Source: Phallusia mammillata (Eukaryota > Chordata > Ascidiacea > Phlebobranchia > Ascidiidae). Taken from it: DNA of 64,000 nt. Of the stretch, positions 37,101 to 64,000 are shown one piece after another; the stretch's first letter is position 1, and every line of letters begins with the position of its first letter. A program made the position numbers and the translations under genes. The DNA lies in NCBI GenBank assembly GCA_003260075.1, contig QLIY01000529.1, positions 48,121 through 112,120 on the forward strand, read 5' to 3'. Under the pieces are notes generated by a model. The model ran no database searches. It was given only the letters and a program-made list of their open reading frames with translations, and had not been told where the DNA came from.

Positions 37101-38822
37101 ATATTAATACAGCATGGTTCCGAATTTCGATATCCTGATGCTTTATTTGCGGTTTCCCATTTCTTGAATCTTCCGAACAGCATTAACTACCAGAAATATC
37201 TTATGAACTGACTCTTTCGTGACCCCTTTGTTTGCCCGAAAACTATTGTTACTTACATTCTTAGGTTTTTGTATCCCGTTGTTATTCTGCGTACCAGTCG
37301 ATTTCGAAGCCTGTCTTTTTGCGAATTTAAAAATAAATATTGCTTTACTTCCGTTCCTTGAATATTACTTCACTCTTGTTCAATAGCAGAAGCAAGAGGC
37401 GTTTTGTGATTTGTCTAAAATAATTGATGAAATCAATCTAGAAATATCTCTCAGTTTTGCACTACCAAACCGAAAATCGCATGCGTATCGTCCGAAAAAA
37501 TAGAACATGTTCTATTTTGTTCTATGGCCTTGCGTTCATGTCCGTCTCGTCCGTTTTCGGAAAAAACGCAAGGTACGCATTCTGTGCATAAGCCTACACG
37601 TCGACGGAAGGTAACTGACCGAAATTTACGCGTGTATACGCATAACGGACCAAAACGGACCGAAACGGATCCTGTGACAAGACGGACGTTGACGAGGAAC
37701 AGGTAAATACTAGATAATTGATAAGGCATGGATCTTTCCTAAGTGCGACAACCCACCATAGCTATAATGCACCAAAGTTTTAAAAGAAACAGAAATATAG
37801 CGTCGTTTTTTTACTTCGTTTAAAATGATAATGCTTTCGCAAAAAATATATTCTAGATAATGCTCCTGCCTTAGCGAATGCTGGTCTGTGTAAATGTGCT
37901 AAGCTACAAATAAAGTACAAACTAACAGAAAACATGAACAGGAAATAGAAACAGTAGGATTTTAGAATGTGAAGCTTTATTGTAAAAAAAACGAGTACAC
38001 TTCGCAAAATTAGCTGCAAAAACGTTTTCGTCTGCGAATAGCACTGTTGTTAATGAGCATTGTGATATAACTTTCGGCAAAAGCTTTAGCAGCCTACATA
38101 TGGAAAGCAAGTAAGGCAGTTGTCCCGAACCCAAATTGTTTTGAAATCAAAACCGGAACGTGACCCAAAAAAGCCCGGCCCGACCTACACCTTAGGCACG
38201 TGACACTGCGGTAGGTACAGCCCAATTGCCGCAAAAAGCAATCTGCACGACTTTTCGGACGGTTTTTAGACAAGCTGGTTGAGTAAATTGATTGCTGAGT
38301 AAATATTACGTGACTGTCGCATTTATTTTGTTAAAAAGCGCCAAACCATTCAGTGTTGATTTGCATGGGCCACTTACTTTCAATGGAGACGAAACAACAC
38401 GCATAAAATGACGCACAACATTTATAATAAGTCATTTTCCATTAGATCTGCAGGGCGGTTTTTTGTTGACCACTTCTAATTTTTAACTACAACTGCATTT
38501 GCAGCCCCCAAAAGGACATACAGGCCGGGGTTGAGTTTATTTCGCTTGTTAAATGAGCACATGGCGACACGACAGCACTAGTTTAATGACAAGCGTCAAA
38601 AGTTCACCGTTGTATCACACTCGCGATGCACTGAGGCGCGACGAAGAAAAATAAACATTTTCATTCCAAGACAAAGGCTGGACGAACGACAGTTCAACCG
38701 TTTCTAGCCGTCTTACCTCAAAAACAAGTTTCAAAATATGTTCGTATTTCCACCTGTTGTAGTTATGATCGTTTTCCACTAGAAGAGAAGCTTTTACGAG
38801 ATCAACACTGTATAAAATGGAA
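34123..38822. other. Intergenic between the divergently transcribed gene B and the discoidin gene
   Basis: No convincing exon. Two stretches, about 36030-36310 and 37480-37700, share CGGATCCTGTG and ACGCAT/GTATAC-rich motifs in opposite orientation and may be degraded ends of one DNA-transposon family. The promoter of the plus-strand discoidin gene should lie near 38.7 kb; I see no clear motif. Confidence 0.4.
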
Positions 38823-40031
38823 ATGAGAACATGGATAAAGATTGCTGTCGTATCGTTAATAACGCTGACCTGTGGTAAGTACAATGTCGCGCATGGGGCG
38901 GTCGTATTGCATTTGAAATATTATATTGTTGCATTTGAAATGTTATATGATATTGACATTTCGTTGTGTTTATTGAGCAAGAATATTTAGCGGCAGAAAA
39001 TAGAGCTAAAACGTTTCAACGATAGGCAACAAATAAAGCAGTTTAAAAAAGGTTCAGCAGAAGATACAAGAAAGAGACGGAAGTTGCTCACCGTAAACCA
39101 TTTGGCGGAAAGAAATTGAAAAAGTACTGCAAAATATATTCAATACAAACGATTGTAAACGAACCGCTTAAAATCTGGTTTTAATACAACAACCTGAAAG
39201 CCACTGAAAATCTGTAAAACAAGTTTTAAACATATATTTTTTCTAAAATCTAAACTAATCCAATCGTTTTTAGTGGCGCAGGAAGATGTATGTCTCGGTC
39301 AGTCTTTGCGACAACTCTGCAATCGCCTCAACAGGATCGAAGGTATTTTGATCAAACCTTGTTGTGGACAAATTAACACATGGTATTTTGTTTTGCAGCA
39401 AAACTGAGAGTATTCAGTCAAAAGTCAATAGCTGCAAACCGAGGTAAGATTCTTTGTATCCAGTTTAACAGAAACGAAAACTTTTAATTAATTCGGGCCG
39501 ACCCTTTGGGTCAGATTCAGGTTTTGAGTTTCAATAAAACGGGCTTTCGGACCTAACTTTACACGGACCATTTTTGCCACGTTTTTACCAACTTTGGGAA
39601 AAATCGGGTTGGGCAAATTCAGTCCCGCTTACAGCTCTGCCAGAGGCTGATACATTGCTTTAGTTCGGTAAATAATTTTAATAAAATCAAATCAAAAAAG
39701 GTGACAAATTGCCAAAAGCAACACATTCTTCCAATTACTTTAATACAAAACTGAAGTTAAAACCCACCTTATTTCTAATTATTAACTCGTGCGCGTGAAA
39801 ACCAACTACTCTATTTAGATTCGCTCTGCAAACTGGGTCTCAAAACCCACTTCATACCTGATGACGCTATCACTGCGTCATCGTACTTGGACCAGGATCA
39901 AACAACTTTGTACCATCACAAGTTTGGCCGCTTGGACGAACCACACATTCCGGGGATAAACTTTGGTGCCTGGGTGGCTGGCAGAAGTAAGTGCCAGTTT
40001 GAGTTTAGACCTCCAGGAAAAGTCAATTTTT

Positions 40032-40101
<70 letters not shown>

Positions 40102-42210
40102 CGTTTTCAACATGTGATAGAAACATTATCTACAAAAACACAGAGGACTTCGTATGCGCTTTATGCAAATATTTATGTCAAATTATTGCGCAATTATGTG
40201 AATTATTTCTTAAAAGCGCAAAACTGTGAAAAAAAGATGTAAAAGAACTTTACATAAACTTTCAAAACGACTTTTTTCACACTACTTTATGTTGTTTAAA
40301 TTACTTTAAAAAACACATCGCTGAAACAAATGTTTCACACCAGTCCCGCGATTGTTAAAAGTAAATAAATCAAGTCAAACATAAAGCCAGACAAAGAGGT
40401 TTAGGTTGCAATATTATTTAATTGCACAAACCCGGACCTGTCAAATTTACTCATCCACCTATTCAAAATCCTCTTTTTTGTTTAGTTAACAGATATTTTT
40501 ACAGACAGGGAAGGCGAATGGATACAGGTGGACTTGGGGCAAAAATCCCGCATTACTGGGGTCGTGACCCAGGGTAGAGGGGATGCAAACGTGGAACAGT
40601 GGGTGACAAGATACAAGATGGGGTTCCAGGCCCCCGGGGGCCAAAGGTGGAAGCTTGTTAAAGACGATGAAAATGAGCCCACAGTGAGTAGAACAATCAG
40701 TTGTTAAAAAACGCTTTAAGAAAATGAAATAACTCGCATGGACAATGCATATGGCTTTCGTAGACTGTAGTAACAAGGAATGCCTAACGTTATGCAGGGG
40801 GGGGGGTGGCCAAAGGTGGAAGCTTGTTAAAGACGATGAAAATGAGCCCATAGTGAGTAGAACAATCAGTTGTTAAAAAACGCTTTAGGAAAATGAAATA
40901 ACTCGCATGGACAATGTATATGGCTTTCGTAGACTGTAGTAACAAGGAATGCCTAACGTTATGCACGCAAGGAACATTTTAAAACTCCAATACACCATGT
41001 GATCAAGTGTAATCATTAAATTGTGTTCTGTTAGCTTCTGCCATGTCCATATTGCCACATTTGTTACGTCTCATGACCGTTAGATTTGGAAACTTGTTAT
41101 TTTGCTCTTTTCTGTTCATTTAAGAAACGGTAATTAACATGCGACACAGGAACCATTGCATAATTCTGATTTAGAACCCATTTGTATACAAGATATGCTA
41201 ATAAACCGTGGCTGAATGTTTTAGGTCATTCCTATTTTAGTTTTAATCTATAAGTAAAGCGTATAACTTATTTTCAGTTCACTTACACGCCAAAACCTTA
41301 AACACGTCATTTTGTGAGTTGAAAAATGAATAGCGGGGGGGGGGTCAAAGAACATTTTAAAACTCCAATACACCATGTGATAAACTGTAACCAATAAATT
41401 GTGTTCAGTTAGGTTCTGCCATGTCCATATTGCCACATTTGTTACGTGCCATGGCCGTTAGCTTTTGAAACTTGTTATTTTGCTCTTTACTGTTCATTTA
41501 TCACCGTTGCATGTAAACGGTAATTATATGTTATAACATACGACACAGGAACCATTGCATATTTCTGATTTAGCACCCATTTGTATACAAGATATGTTAA
41601 TAAACCGTGGCTGAATGGTTTTGGTCATTCCTATTTTAGTTTTAATCTATAAGTCAAGCGTATAACTTATTTTCAGTTTACTCAAACGCCAAAACCTTAA
41701 ACACGTCATTTTGTGAGTTGAAAAATGAATAGCCATAACGATACACCAACAGTTTGGTAGACAATTTGCTAAGATGAACATAAAACTACTAAACTTAAAA
41801 GGAAATAGGAGTGTTTTTGCGTTGCTTTGTGATGTGCTTGCGTTTCATTCTTTTTTCCCTTTGTTTATCGTACACTGCACTAGTCGCATTCGGTATTATT
41901 TTTAATCTGATGAAGGCGACCTGTATAGGACGTCGAAACGTCTGAATAAAAATTCATTTGCCAGAAGAACTCTATAAACTTCATATTATGCCTGGCAGCA
42001 ATAGCTTATATACTTAATAGGAGAAGTTTAAGTCAAAAGAAATTAACTATAAACTAAAAATTTGAATTACAGATCTTTAGCGGCAACAGCGACAACATAA
42101 ACAAAGTGACAAACATCTTGCCTCGGCCCATTGTGGCGATCAGGTTGCGACTTGTAGTGGTAGAGTGGCATAACTTTATCGCACTGCGACACGAGTACCT
42201 GACCTGCTGA
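38823..42210 (+). CDS. Secreted single discoidin (F5/8 type C) domain protein
   Basis: Six exons: 38823-38874, 39274-39342, 39399-39443, 39819-39986, 40505-40683, 42073-42210. They sum to 651 nt (216 aa) with continuous phases. Exon 1 encodes a signal peptide (IAVVSLITLTC after MRTWIK). Exons 2-3 give a short helical-looking linker (QLCNRLNRIE). Exons 4-6 form one discoidin domain with IPDDAITASSYLDQ, WIQVDLGQKSRITGVVTQG, VEQWVTRYKMGF and a closing NFIALRHEYLTC. The first Cys (DSLCKLGL) and the final Cys fit the family's framing disulfide. Discoidin domains bind lipids, sugars or proteins outside cells; the ligand here is unknown. The 3' part of exon 5 is repeated at 40808-40852 by the duplication at 40639-40965. 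Confidence 0.85.
40034..40101. other. G68 homopolymer in discoidin gene intron
   Basis: Run of 68 G in the intron after exon 39819-39986. There is no local paralogue to show what it replaces. Confidence 0.55.
40639..40965. repeat. Direct duplication joined by G10, duplicating an exon end
   Basis: 40639-40796 and 40808-40965 are near-identical, with ten G at 40797-40806 between. The copied part includes the last 45 nt of discoidin exon 5 and its donor. The second copy has no acceptor, so it cannot be a separate exon. Confidence 0.8.
40972..41733. repeat. Direct duplication joined by G10 in discoidin gene intron
   Basis: 40972-41334 and about 41349-41733 are near-identical with small indels, joined by ten G at 41335-41344. 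Confidence 0.78.
41820..41980. repeat. Dispersed repeat with CTGATGAAGGC...GTCGAAACGTC motif, copy 2
   Basis: The most intact of three copies: TTTGTTTATCG, then TTTTTAATCTGATGAAGG, ACCTGTATAGGACG, TCGAAACGTC, AATAAAAATTC and CTCTATAAACT. It lies in the last intron of the discoidin gene and is the reference for what the C tract at 52025 replaced. Confidence 0.6.
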
Positions 42211-42302
42211 AGAACTTTGAAAATTGAAAATCGTTCGGCTATAAACTGATGCTATACTAAGTAAAATGTTCTTGTTTTGTGGTGATCGTGGTACACTTTG
42301 TA

Positions 42303-42308
42303 AATAAA
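42303..42308 (+). promoter_or_regulatory. Candidate poly(A) signal of the discoidin gene
   Basis: AATAAA lies 93 nt after the stop codon of the discoidin gene. Position fits; use is not shown. Confidence 0.4.
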
Positions 42309-42367
42309 TTATCAGACAAGTTTGATTTAATTGTGCTCAAGCGGACATTTTAGGATTTAGAATACCT

Positions 42368-42452
42368 TGGGTTTTTTAGTTTTTTTCACGGGTTTCCAAC
42401 CCAGGACACTTCCGGGGACGAATCCCGTTACCATTTGGCCACGTTCCTGCCC
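42368..42452 (-). repeat. tRNA-like (SINE-like) element, minus strand
   Basis: Minus-strand reading gives GGGCAGGAACGTGGCCAAAT, then CGGGATTCGTC and GGGTTGGAAACCC, ending in an A-rich tail. It shares its head and GGGATTCGTCC block with the plus-strand element at 42691-42795. Probably a tRNA-derived SINE. Confidence 0.5.
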
Positions 42453-42690
42453 ATTTTTGGTTTAAATTTTTTTATTATTATTATTAAATTATAATTATAC
42501 GTATAAAACACAAAAATGAAAAGACGGCAAGAATAAAAATAGCACCAATCAAAAGCGATTTTGGGTTTTAAATGGTGATTGTAAGAAAAATTAAAACATA
42601 TAGCGACACTAGCGGACAAAATGTTTTGTCAAGCAAGTCGTTGAGTGATGCACTATCGTATTAAATTTAACAGTAGATTCTTATATCAAA

Positions 42691-42795
42691 AGATGGGCAG
42701 GAACTTGGCCGAATGGTCCAGCGCGCCTGTTCCATGTACACACACACAAAAACCTTGATCGGGATTCGTCCAGGGTTCGAACCCTGTGAAAAATA
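42691..42795 (+). repeat. tRNA-like (SINE-like) element, plus strand
   Basis: Starts GGCAGGAACTTGGCCGAATG, with a clear pol III B-box in AGGGTTCGAACCCTG followed by AAAAATATATA. It is inverted relative to 42368-42452. A CA-rich insert (ACACACACAC) lies between the halves. Confidence 0.55.
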
Positions 42796-42819
42796 TATAT
42801 GTATCGAAAGAAAATTCAC

Positions 42820-43800
42820 CAATCGATTTTGTTACAAACATTTGACGGCGTTATAATCAACAACAACACACAAAAGATCAGCAAACACACAAGAACTGAT
42901 GGGGCTTTGTCATTGAGACTATATTTGTAAGTCTGGTTGAACTGGTTGGGTTGTTACGTCTTTCTGGCGGTTGGACGGCTTTAGGCCTTGGGGATTTTAC
43001 TTTGTCATACTTTTTTAAGGAACACTTCACAACTTTGATTTGGGACCGAGCTATTTCAGAACTGCTAAAATATACTTTGCTGCAGCTCAAAACCTGCTTA
43101 AAAACGTAAACGCACACAAAGCGTTATCGCAATTGGGTAAGCGCGAGAACCAATCAATAAGCCTAACGTTATGCATAACGATATTGCCTTTATTGTTGTT
43201 ACAGACATGAAAACAGAAGGGAGTAAAATCTGGGTGATTAACTTAGCGATTTCAATGTAAAAAAGCGTATCGAAAGGCCAAAAGTCCTACATTAAAGTGC
43301 GTTTGGGGGGGGGGCAATCGATTTTGTTACAAACGTTTGAAGGCGTTTTAATCAACAAAAACACAAAAACAGATCAGCAAACACGCAAGAACTCATAGTA
43401 TTTGGTCATTGGAAACTTATTTGTAAGCTGGGTTGAACTGATTGGGTTGTTACGCCTTTCTGACGGTTGGACGGCTTTAGGCCTTGGGGATTTTGCTTTG
43501 TCATACGTTTTAAGGAACAGTTCACAACTTTAATTTGAGCCCAAACTATTTCATAACCGCTAAAATATACTTTTCTACAGCTCAAAACCTACTTAAAAAC
43601 GTAAACGCACACAAAGCGTTATCGCAATTGGGTAAGCGCGAGAACCAATCCATAAACCTAACGTTATCCATAACTATATTGCCTATATTGTTGTTACAGA
43701 CATGAAAACAAAAAGGAGTAAAATCTGGGTGATTAACTTAGCGATTTCAAGGTAAAAAAGCGTATCGAAAGGCCAAAAGTCCTACATTAAAGTGCGTTTG
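42820..43800. repeat. Direct duplication of about 485 bp joined by G10
   Basis: 42820-43304 and 43315-43800 are near-identical with scattered substitutions, separated by ten G at 43305-43314. Confidence 0.82.
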
Positions 43801-43930
43801 ATTAAATCTTGAGGACAAAATAAACCCAAATCTAAAGGTTCACGTGTGTGTAGTTTTAGACTGCTTTGTAAGTTTCTCGTCAAACTTGACCATAAAACGT
43901 TACTGGAGTTGTACGATCGGTTCCTATTTT

Positions 43931-44098
43931 TGTGTTTAACATCTACATAGTTAACTCAGTGTACGCATTTGGTCGATTTCACAACATTAATGACACGGCG
44001 TTCTGTACAACACAAGACAGAGAGGTAACAATGTAGAACTCACAAAGGAGCCGATTCGGAAACAAAACACGGCGACACCAAAACAAATATTTCTCCAA

Positions 44099-44195
<97 letters not shown>

Positions 44196-45848
44196 TGAGA
44201 GTGAAAACCAGTTCAGGGAGATTATGCCATTGGCTCTGTTTACTGATATACTTTATAGTTTATTGACGAATATAACAGCCAAAATAGACGTAAACAGTAA
44301 CATAGCTGAAATTCTAAAGCATGTTGCTAAATGGGCTGTTATATTTGTCGTTAGACTTATGAACAGATCCGAGAATAGTGTTTTTTTATACCTTAGTTTG
44401 TTGAGAGAATATATTTGTACAATAGATTTCTATTTATATAACGTTTGCAGTTAAAGCTTTCACTTTGTCAGTACAGTGCTTTAAAAACGATGACTGTTAA
44501 ATACATTGGTAATAAACAGTGGAGTTTACCTTATGAGACTTTGCCTTAATTTCTGAGAAAAGATAGGGAAATAAAACCAAAACGGCACCAGCGTTTAGTA
44601 TTGCATAAGTAAAACTTCTATTTAAAGTCTAATACCAACTACATTATCATAGTCCATATGAGGTGGTATATTGAATTTCGCATGCCGTTTCATGCAGCAC
44701 GGCACATGCTAGGCAAACCCCAACAGAAGCATTTTTGATCGGCGCTCTATTTCAGCAAAGGTGTAAACGTTAGTTGTATTAAGACAAGCGTAGGTTATAT
44801 TAGTTCACATAAGTTCAAGCAAGCATTTTATTGGAGGGCAATTCGCATTTAAGCTTTGGTATCTACCACAGACTATGTATAATACATTGGGGGGGGGGGT
44901 GTTTAACATCAGCATCCTTAACTCAATGTACGCATTTGGCCGATTTCACAACATTAAAGACGCGACGTGCTGTACAACACAAGACCGAGAGGTAACAAGG
45001 GGGGGGGGGAGGTAACAATGCAGAAGTCACAAAGGAGCCGAATCGAAAACAAAACACGGTGACACCAAGACAAATATTTCTTCAACTGACTGGTACAATA
45101 GACGGGAAAGTTTTCCGCGCTTATCAAAGACTCAAACGACATGAGAGTGAAAACCAGTTCAGGGAGATTATGCCATTGGCTATGTTTTCTGATATACTTT
45201 ATAGTTTATTTACGAATATAACGGCCAAAGTAGACGTAAACAGTAATATAACTAAAATTCTAAAGCATGTCGCTAAATAGGCTGTTATATTTGTTGTAGA
45301 CTTATGAACAGATCCGAGAATAGTGTTTTTTTATACCTTAGTTAGTTGAGAGAATATATTTCCACAATAGATTTCTATTCATATAACGTTTACAGTTAAA
45401 GTTTTCACTTTGTTAGTACAGTGCCTTAAAAACGATGACTGTTAAAAACATTGGTAATAAACAGTGGAGTTTACCTTAGGAGACTTTGCCTTAATTTCTG
45501 AGAAAAGAAAGAAAATAAAACCAAAACGGCACCAGCGTTTAGTATTGCATAAGTAAAACTTCTATTTAAAGTCAAGTACCAACTACATTATCACAGTCCA
45601 TACGAGGTTGTTATATTGAATTTCGCATGCCGTTTCATGCAGCACGGCATATGCTATAGGGCCTAGCAGCTAGGCAAACCCCAATAGAAGCATTTTTGAC
45701 CGGCGCTCTATTTCAGCAAAGGGTAAACGTTAGTTGTATTAAGACAAGCGTAGGTTATATTAGTTCACATGAGTTCAAACAAGCTTTTTATTGGAGGGCA
45801 ATTTGCATTTAAGCTTTGGTATCTACCACAGACTATGTATAATACATT
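43931..45848. repeat. Direct duplication of about 0.95 kb joined by G11
   Basis: 43931-44888 and 44900-45848 are near-identical, joined by 11 G at 44889-44899. Copy 2 has a further G11 run at 44999-45009 between two GAGGTAACAA units. Copy 1 holds the G94 tract where copy 2 has ordinary sequence. Confidence 0.82.
44100..44193. other. G94 homopolymer replacing ordinary sequence
   Basis: The flanks (TTTCTCCAAC and CATGAGAGTGAAAACCAG) match copy 2, where about 55 nt of mixed sequence at about 45086-45140 (including GTACAATAGACGGGAAAG) lies in this position. The tract therefore stands for missing bases. Confidence 0.8.
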
Positions 45849-45956
45849 AAAATGCTTTAAGCCCTTAAAGGTACAACAGGCAAAATTTACATAATTTCGA
45901 AGGTGCAATATTATGAACGTTAGGAGCAAACCTAACTGCCAACAAAAACACGATCA

Positions 45957-61287
<15,331 letters not shown>

Positions 61288-64000
61288 CACGCATACAGAC
61301 GTCAAGACGAATCCGTTTTGCAATGAAGTTACTGTTGCTTGAATTTGTTTATGTTTTTATGTTTTTAGCGTTTGAGTTACAATACTGCATCTGAGTACTA
61401 TTGTACACCTTTTCTGTCAAATTGTTTTGGTATTAATGTGTACACTCCCCCCAAAAAATTGTAGTTAAGGTCGTTATCAAGCACTAACTAGCTTACAATT
61501 CCCACACAGATTACTAAGGCTGTAAAACATTTTTAAAATACTTTTACCAAACTGACGAAAACTGTCCGATGCGCATATGAGTACGTAGATTGCTTTTAAA
61601 CTGTTGATTATTTCAGACGATTTTTAACATATTGCTACCAAGTATTGAACACTGTGTTTTTTGTCGCGCTTAAACCTATTTTTGCCTGTTTTGTGAACTG
61701 TGAAAAAAACAGTGTTTATTACCGTGTTACGTGGGTAAATGATGAACTACTAAAGTTACCTACTGTAGACCATATGAGTTTCCGATTTTTAAAAAGTTCA
61801 TATTTGTTTTTGTGTTTACTAGACGGGGTTATAAAGCATTACTGTGTAAAGCATTTGTGTTCGTTTACGTTTAATGTTCGTTTTACTAGACGGGGTTATA
61901 AAGCATTATGTGTTCGTTTTAAAACATTTATAAATTAACTGCGCAACTAAAATGTTAATGTTAAAAAATTATGTCGACTGCCCCTAAACTTTAACAGAAA
62001 ATTTGTTCATTTGACTTTTCTTTGTATTGTTATATGCCAAAAGTTTACCACTGTTAAAAAGTTAAGTTTCCCTGTTCAACTGTGAATAAACATTATGACT
62101 GTGGCCATTTATTTAATGAGGCTGGGTTTGTCAAGTACTTTATATCAAAATTGTTAACGGGTCCCAAATTAGGGGCTTTCAACCAACATCCAATCCATTT
62201 TCGAAAGTTGAAGCCCGAAAGCTGGCTCAAACCCTTAAAAAAAAAAACACAAATAACGTTGTATTAAAACTCAAGCCCAAGCCCGAACCCAACCCGAAAA
62301 GCCCGGTCCGACTTACAACTCTGCAATAGACGGTTTGTGTATAGTACGAAAAACAATATTGTGGCATCAAGCTTGTTTTATGTCTCTTGTTAGTAGGTTG
62401 CGTACTGTTGCCAAGGTACCGGACAAATAGTGAAAGTGCAGGACGTCGCATTAATAAATCACAAGCTTGCAACTGATCAAACAAATTATGCCAACTGAGA
62501 CTTCCTGAGTTACTTTTAAAAGGATGTGACTGCATATGAAACATTTTATACTTGTCAAGAAATCCTAACCACTCACAATCGGTTACGTCCGAAGCCTTTC
62601 AGAACAAAAGTACTGGTTTTATACCATAATAGGTTTTATAGCAAGCACATATATTATCAATTCCCGCTATGCCCCTAAGTTGCCAATCCGTAGGAGGCAA
62701 AGCGCATGAGTTAGTACAACGAAGAGTCAATGGTAATCTTTCTGCGTCCGATAATGGGTAGAGTTGCCTTGGACTGAATTATTGACATTTTTAGCCCGAC
62801 CTAGTTCTGAAACCCATATAATCCACTGTTTTTTTGTTATTCTCCATTCTGCGCCACTCTGAGCGTGACAGTATAAACCCCAAGGCTTAGTGACAATCGT
62901 AGGTTTTGTGTTCACTCCTGTGTTTAAGTTTTGTTGGACCTTTTTCTACGAACTGGGATGTAAACAGTTTGTTAGATAGCGGTACAGATAGGTTATAGGC
63001 GTTAGGGTATTTGATTGTACCATGGAATTACTGTAGCAGTAGCTGCTATGTATGATGTGTTTACAATGATACAAATTTACAGGTTATGTTACTAAAGATT
63101 TAAACTAAAGCCAGAGACAAAATTCACTTTCTTGCTTAGTTGTGTAACGTAAAGCCTCCGATAGAGAAAGGGTATTTCAAAACAAAGAAACTAGTACAGT
63201 TCAGTACATGTGCACAGCAGCAATGTTCAAACAGTAATAATGAAAAAAACTCTTACCATTACATTTCCCATCATATAAGGTTTAGGGTGTTGCTTTCGTA
63301 CTTGTGTTGCTTGTATTTGTACTCTAACGCGATTGCAGTTTGGTCAGTTGCTGTTTGTTCAGACTACGTTAAGTGCAGCTACTTAGACTGACCCTTTAAC
63401 TACCAGAAAGGGAAAAAGAACGGCGTCGCGCTGCGAAGTGTGCAGTCCAACTAATGTGTTTTGCCTCTGTAAAAATAGCCACCCATTTACGCATTCAGGC
63501 TTTCCATTAATTGTTTATGCGTGATCGACCCCTAAACCTCATACATGTAATGACCAGTGTACCATTACGCAACAGAAAACCTCCACGAAACCTACAAAAG
63601 CTGGTGCAATGACGTCACACAAAATGTTTACGTCAGGTACGGTACAGCCTTAAACCGGAAGTGGGTTGTTGACGTTTAGCCAACCCAATATTAAATGAGA
63701 TTAATTGGGATGTTTTCTTTAAACGAGGTGTTTTAAACAGTAAACTTAGTAATTGCCACACAATGATAAATTTGACAAGATTTGGTGCAAATTTAAGTAG
63801 AATATTTAAAAGTGTAGATTTAATGTGTTTAAGAAACTTTGGGGTAGGTTTTATCCTATATTTCGGGCAAGGGTAAACGGATGGAAAAGCTCAGAACACA
63901 TTTTTATTGTTTTGCGCTGACAAAAATTCCAATACGGTTTAGAAATTGACCATCTTGAAATGATGGTACAAAATGTTTGACGTTTTTGTGTGGCGCCATA
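61288..64000. other. Downstream of the protease gene; no further gene seen
   Basis: An AATAAA at 62085-62090 could be a distal poly(A) signal. A small tandem duplication (unit about 67 nt, TAGACGGGGTTATAAAGCAT) lies at about 61818-61930. Around 62265-62315 a CCCGAACCC/AAGCCCGG-rich repeat recurs, like tracts near 38125-38190, 39495-39640 and 57410-57620. Nothing else is supported. Confidence 0.4.

Larger units (their letters stand above)
42309..45956. other. Intergenic between discoidin and protease genes
   Basis: No exon seen. Most of it is repeated sequence: the tRNA-like pair, the duplication 42820-43800 and the duplication 43931-45848. Confidence 0.5.

Noticed and set aside
37500..37530. 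AGAACATGTTCT palindrome as a steroid-receptor or p53 site
   Set aside because: A single palindrome within a repeat-like region and far from a gene start. No other support.
41900..41940. Hammerhead ribozyme
   Set aside because: Core letters are present but the flanking helices do not form convincingly, so I list it only as a repeat.

Overview
The window is animal nuclear DNA: AT-rich, with many small GT-AG exons, transposon-filled introns and no prokaryotic signals. The gene content (TRPA-type channels, secreted CUB/LDLa/trypsin proteases, a lone discoidin protein) together with obvious haplotype-style duplications points to a highly heterozygous marine invertebrate deuterostome. A tunicate such as Ciona is my best guess. 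That assignment is inference and not proven here.

Minus strand, 1.3-33 kb: two tandem paralogous TRPA-type ion-channel genes in the same orientation. The downstream one (A, 1261-12642, 20 exons) sums to an open frame of 779 codons and has only about five ankyrin units. The upstream one (B, about 15159-32855, 30 exons) models to about 1389 codons with about 19-20 ankyrin units, including an internal four-exon module duplication. The membrane cores match exon for exon, with the same phases and nearly the same lengths, so the pair arose by tandem duplication and then diverged in the N-terminal ankyrin array.

Plus strand, 38.8-61.3 kb: a small secreted single-domain discoidin (F5/8 type C) protein (38823-42210, 216 aa), then a large mosaic protease gene (45957-61287, 23 exons, about 900 aa). 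The protease reads signal peptide, then CUB, LDLa and trypsin-like domains twice over, then a Thr-rich tail ending in a hydrophobic segment. The first protease domain has a full triad and a trypsin-type pocket Asp. The second keeps the triad but has Gly at the pocket position and a TVGG N-terminus.

Assembly structure is the most striking feature. Two classes of G or C homopolymer interrupt the sequence. Runs of 10-11 sit between near-identical adjacent copies, which look like two haplotypes joined end to end. Runs of 43-97 sit where paralogous copies show ordinary sequence, so they appear to replace real bases, including coding bases of three exons. Exon phase supports reading the duplicated exons as assembly duplications. 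Introns and intergenic DNA also hold many short hAT-type elements with exact 8-bp target duplications, tRNA-like elements and other dispersed repeats.

All exon boundaries come from splice motifs, phase continuity and paralogue comparison by eye. No transcript or database search was available.
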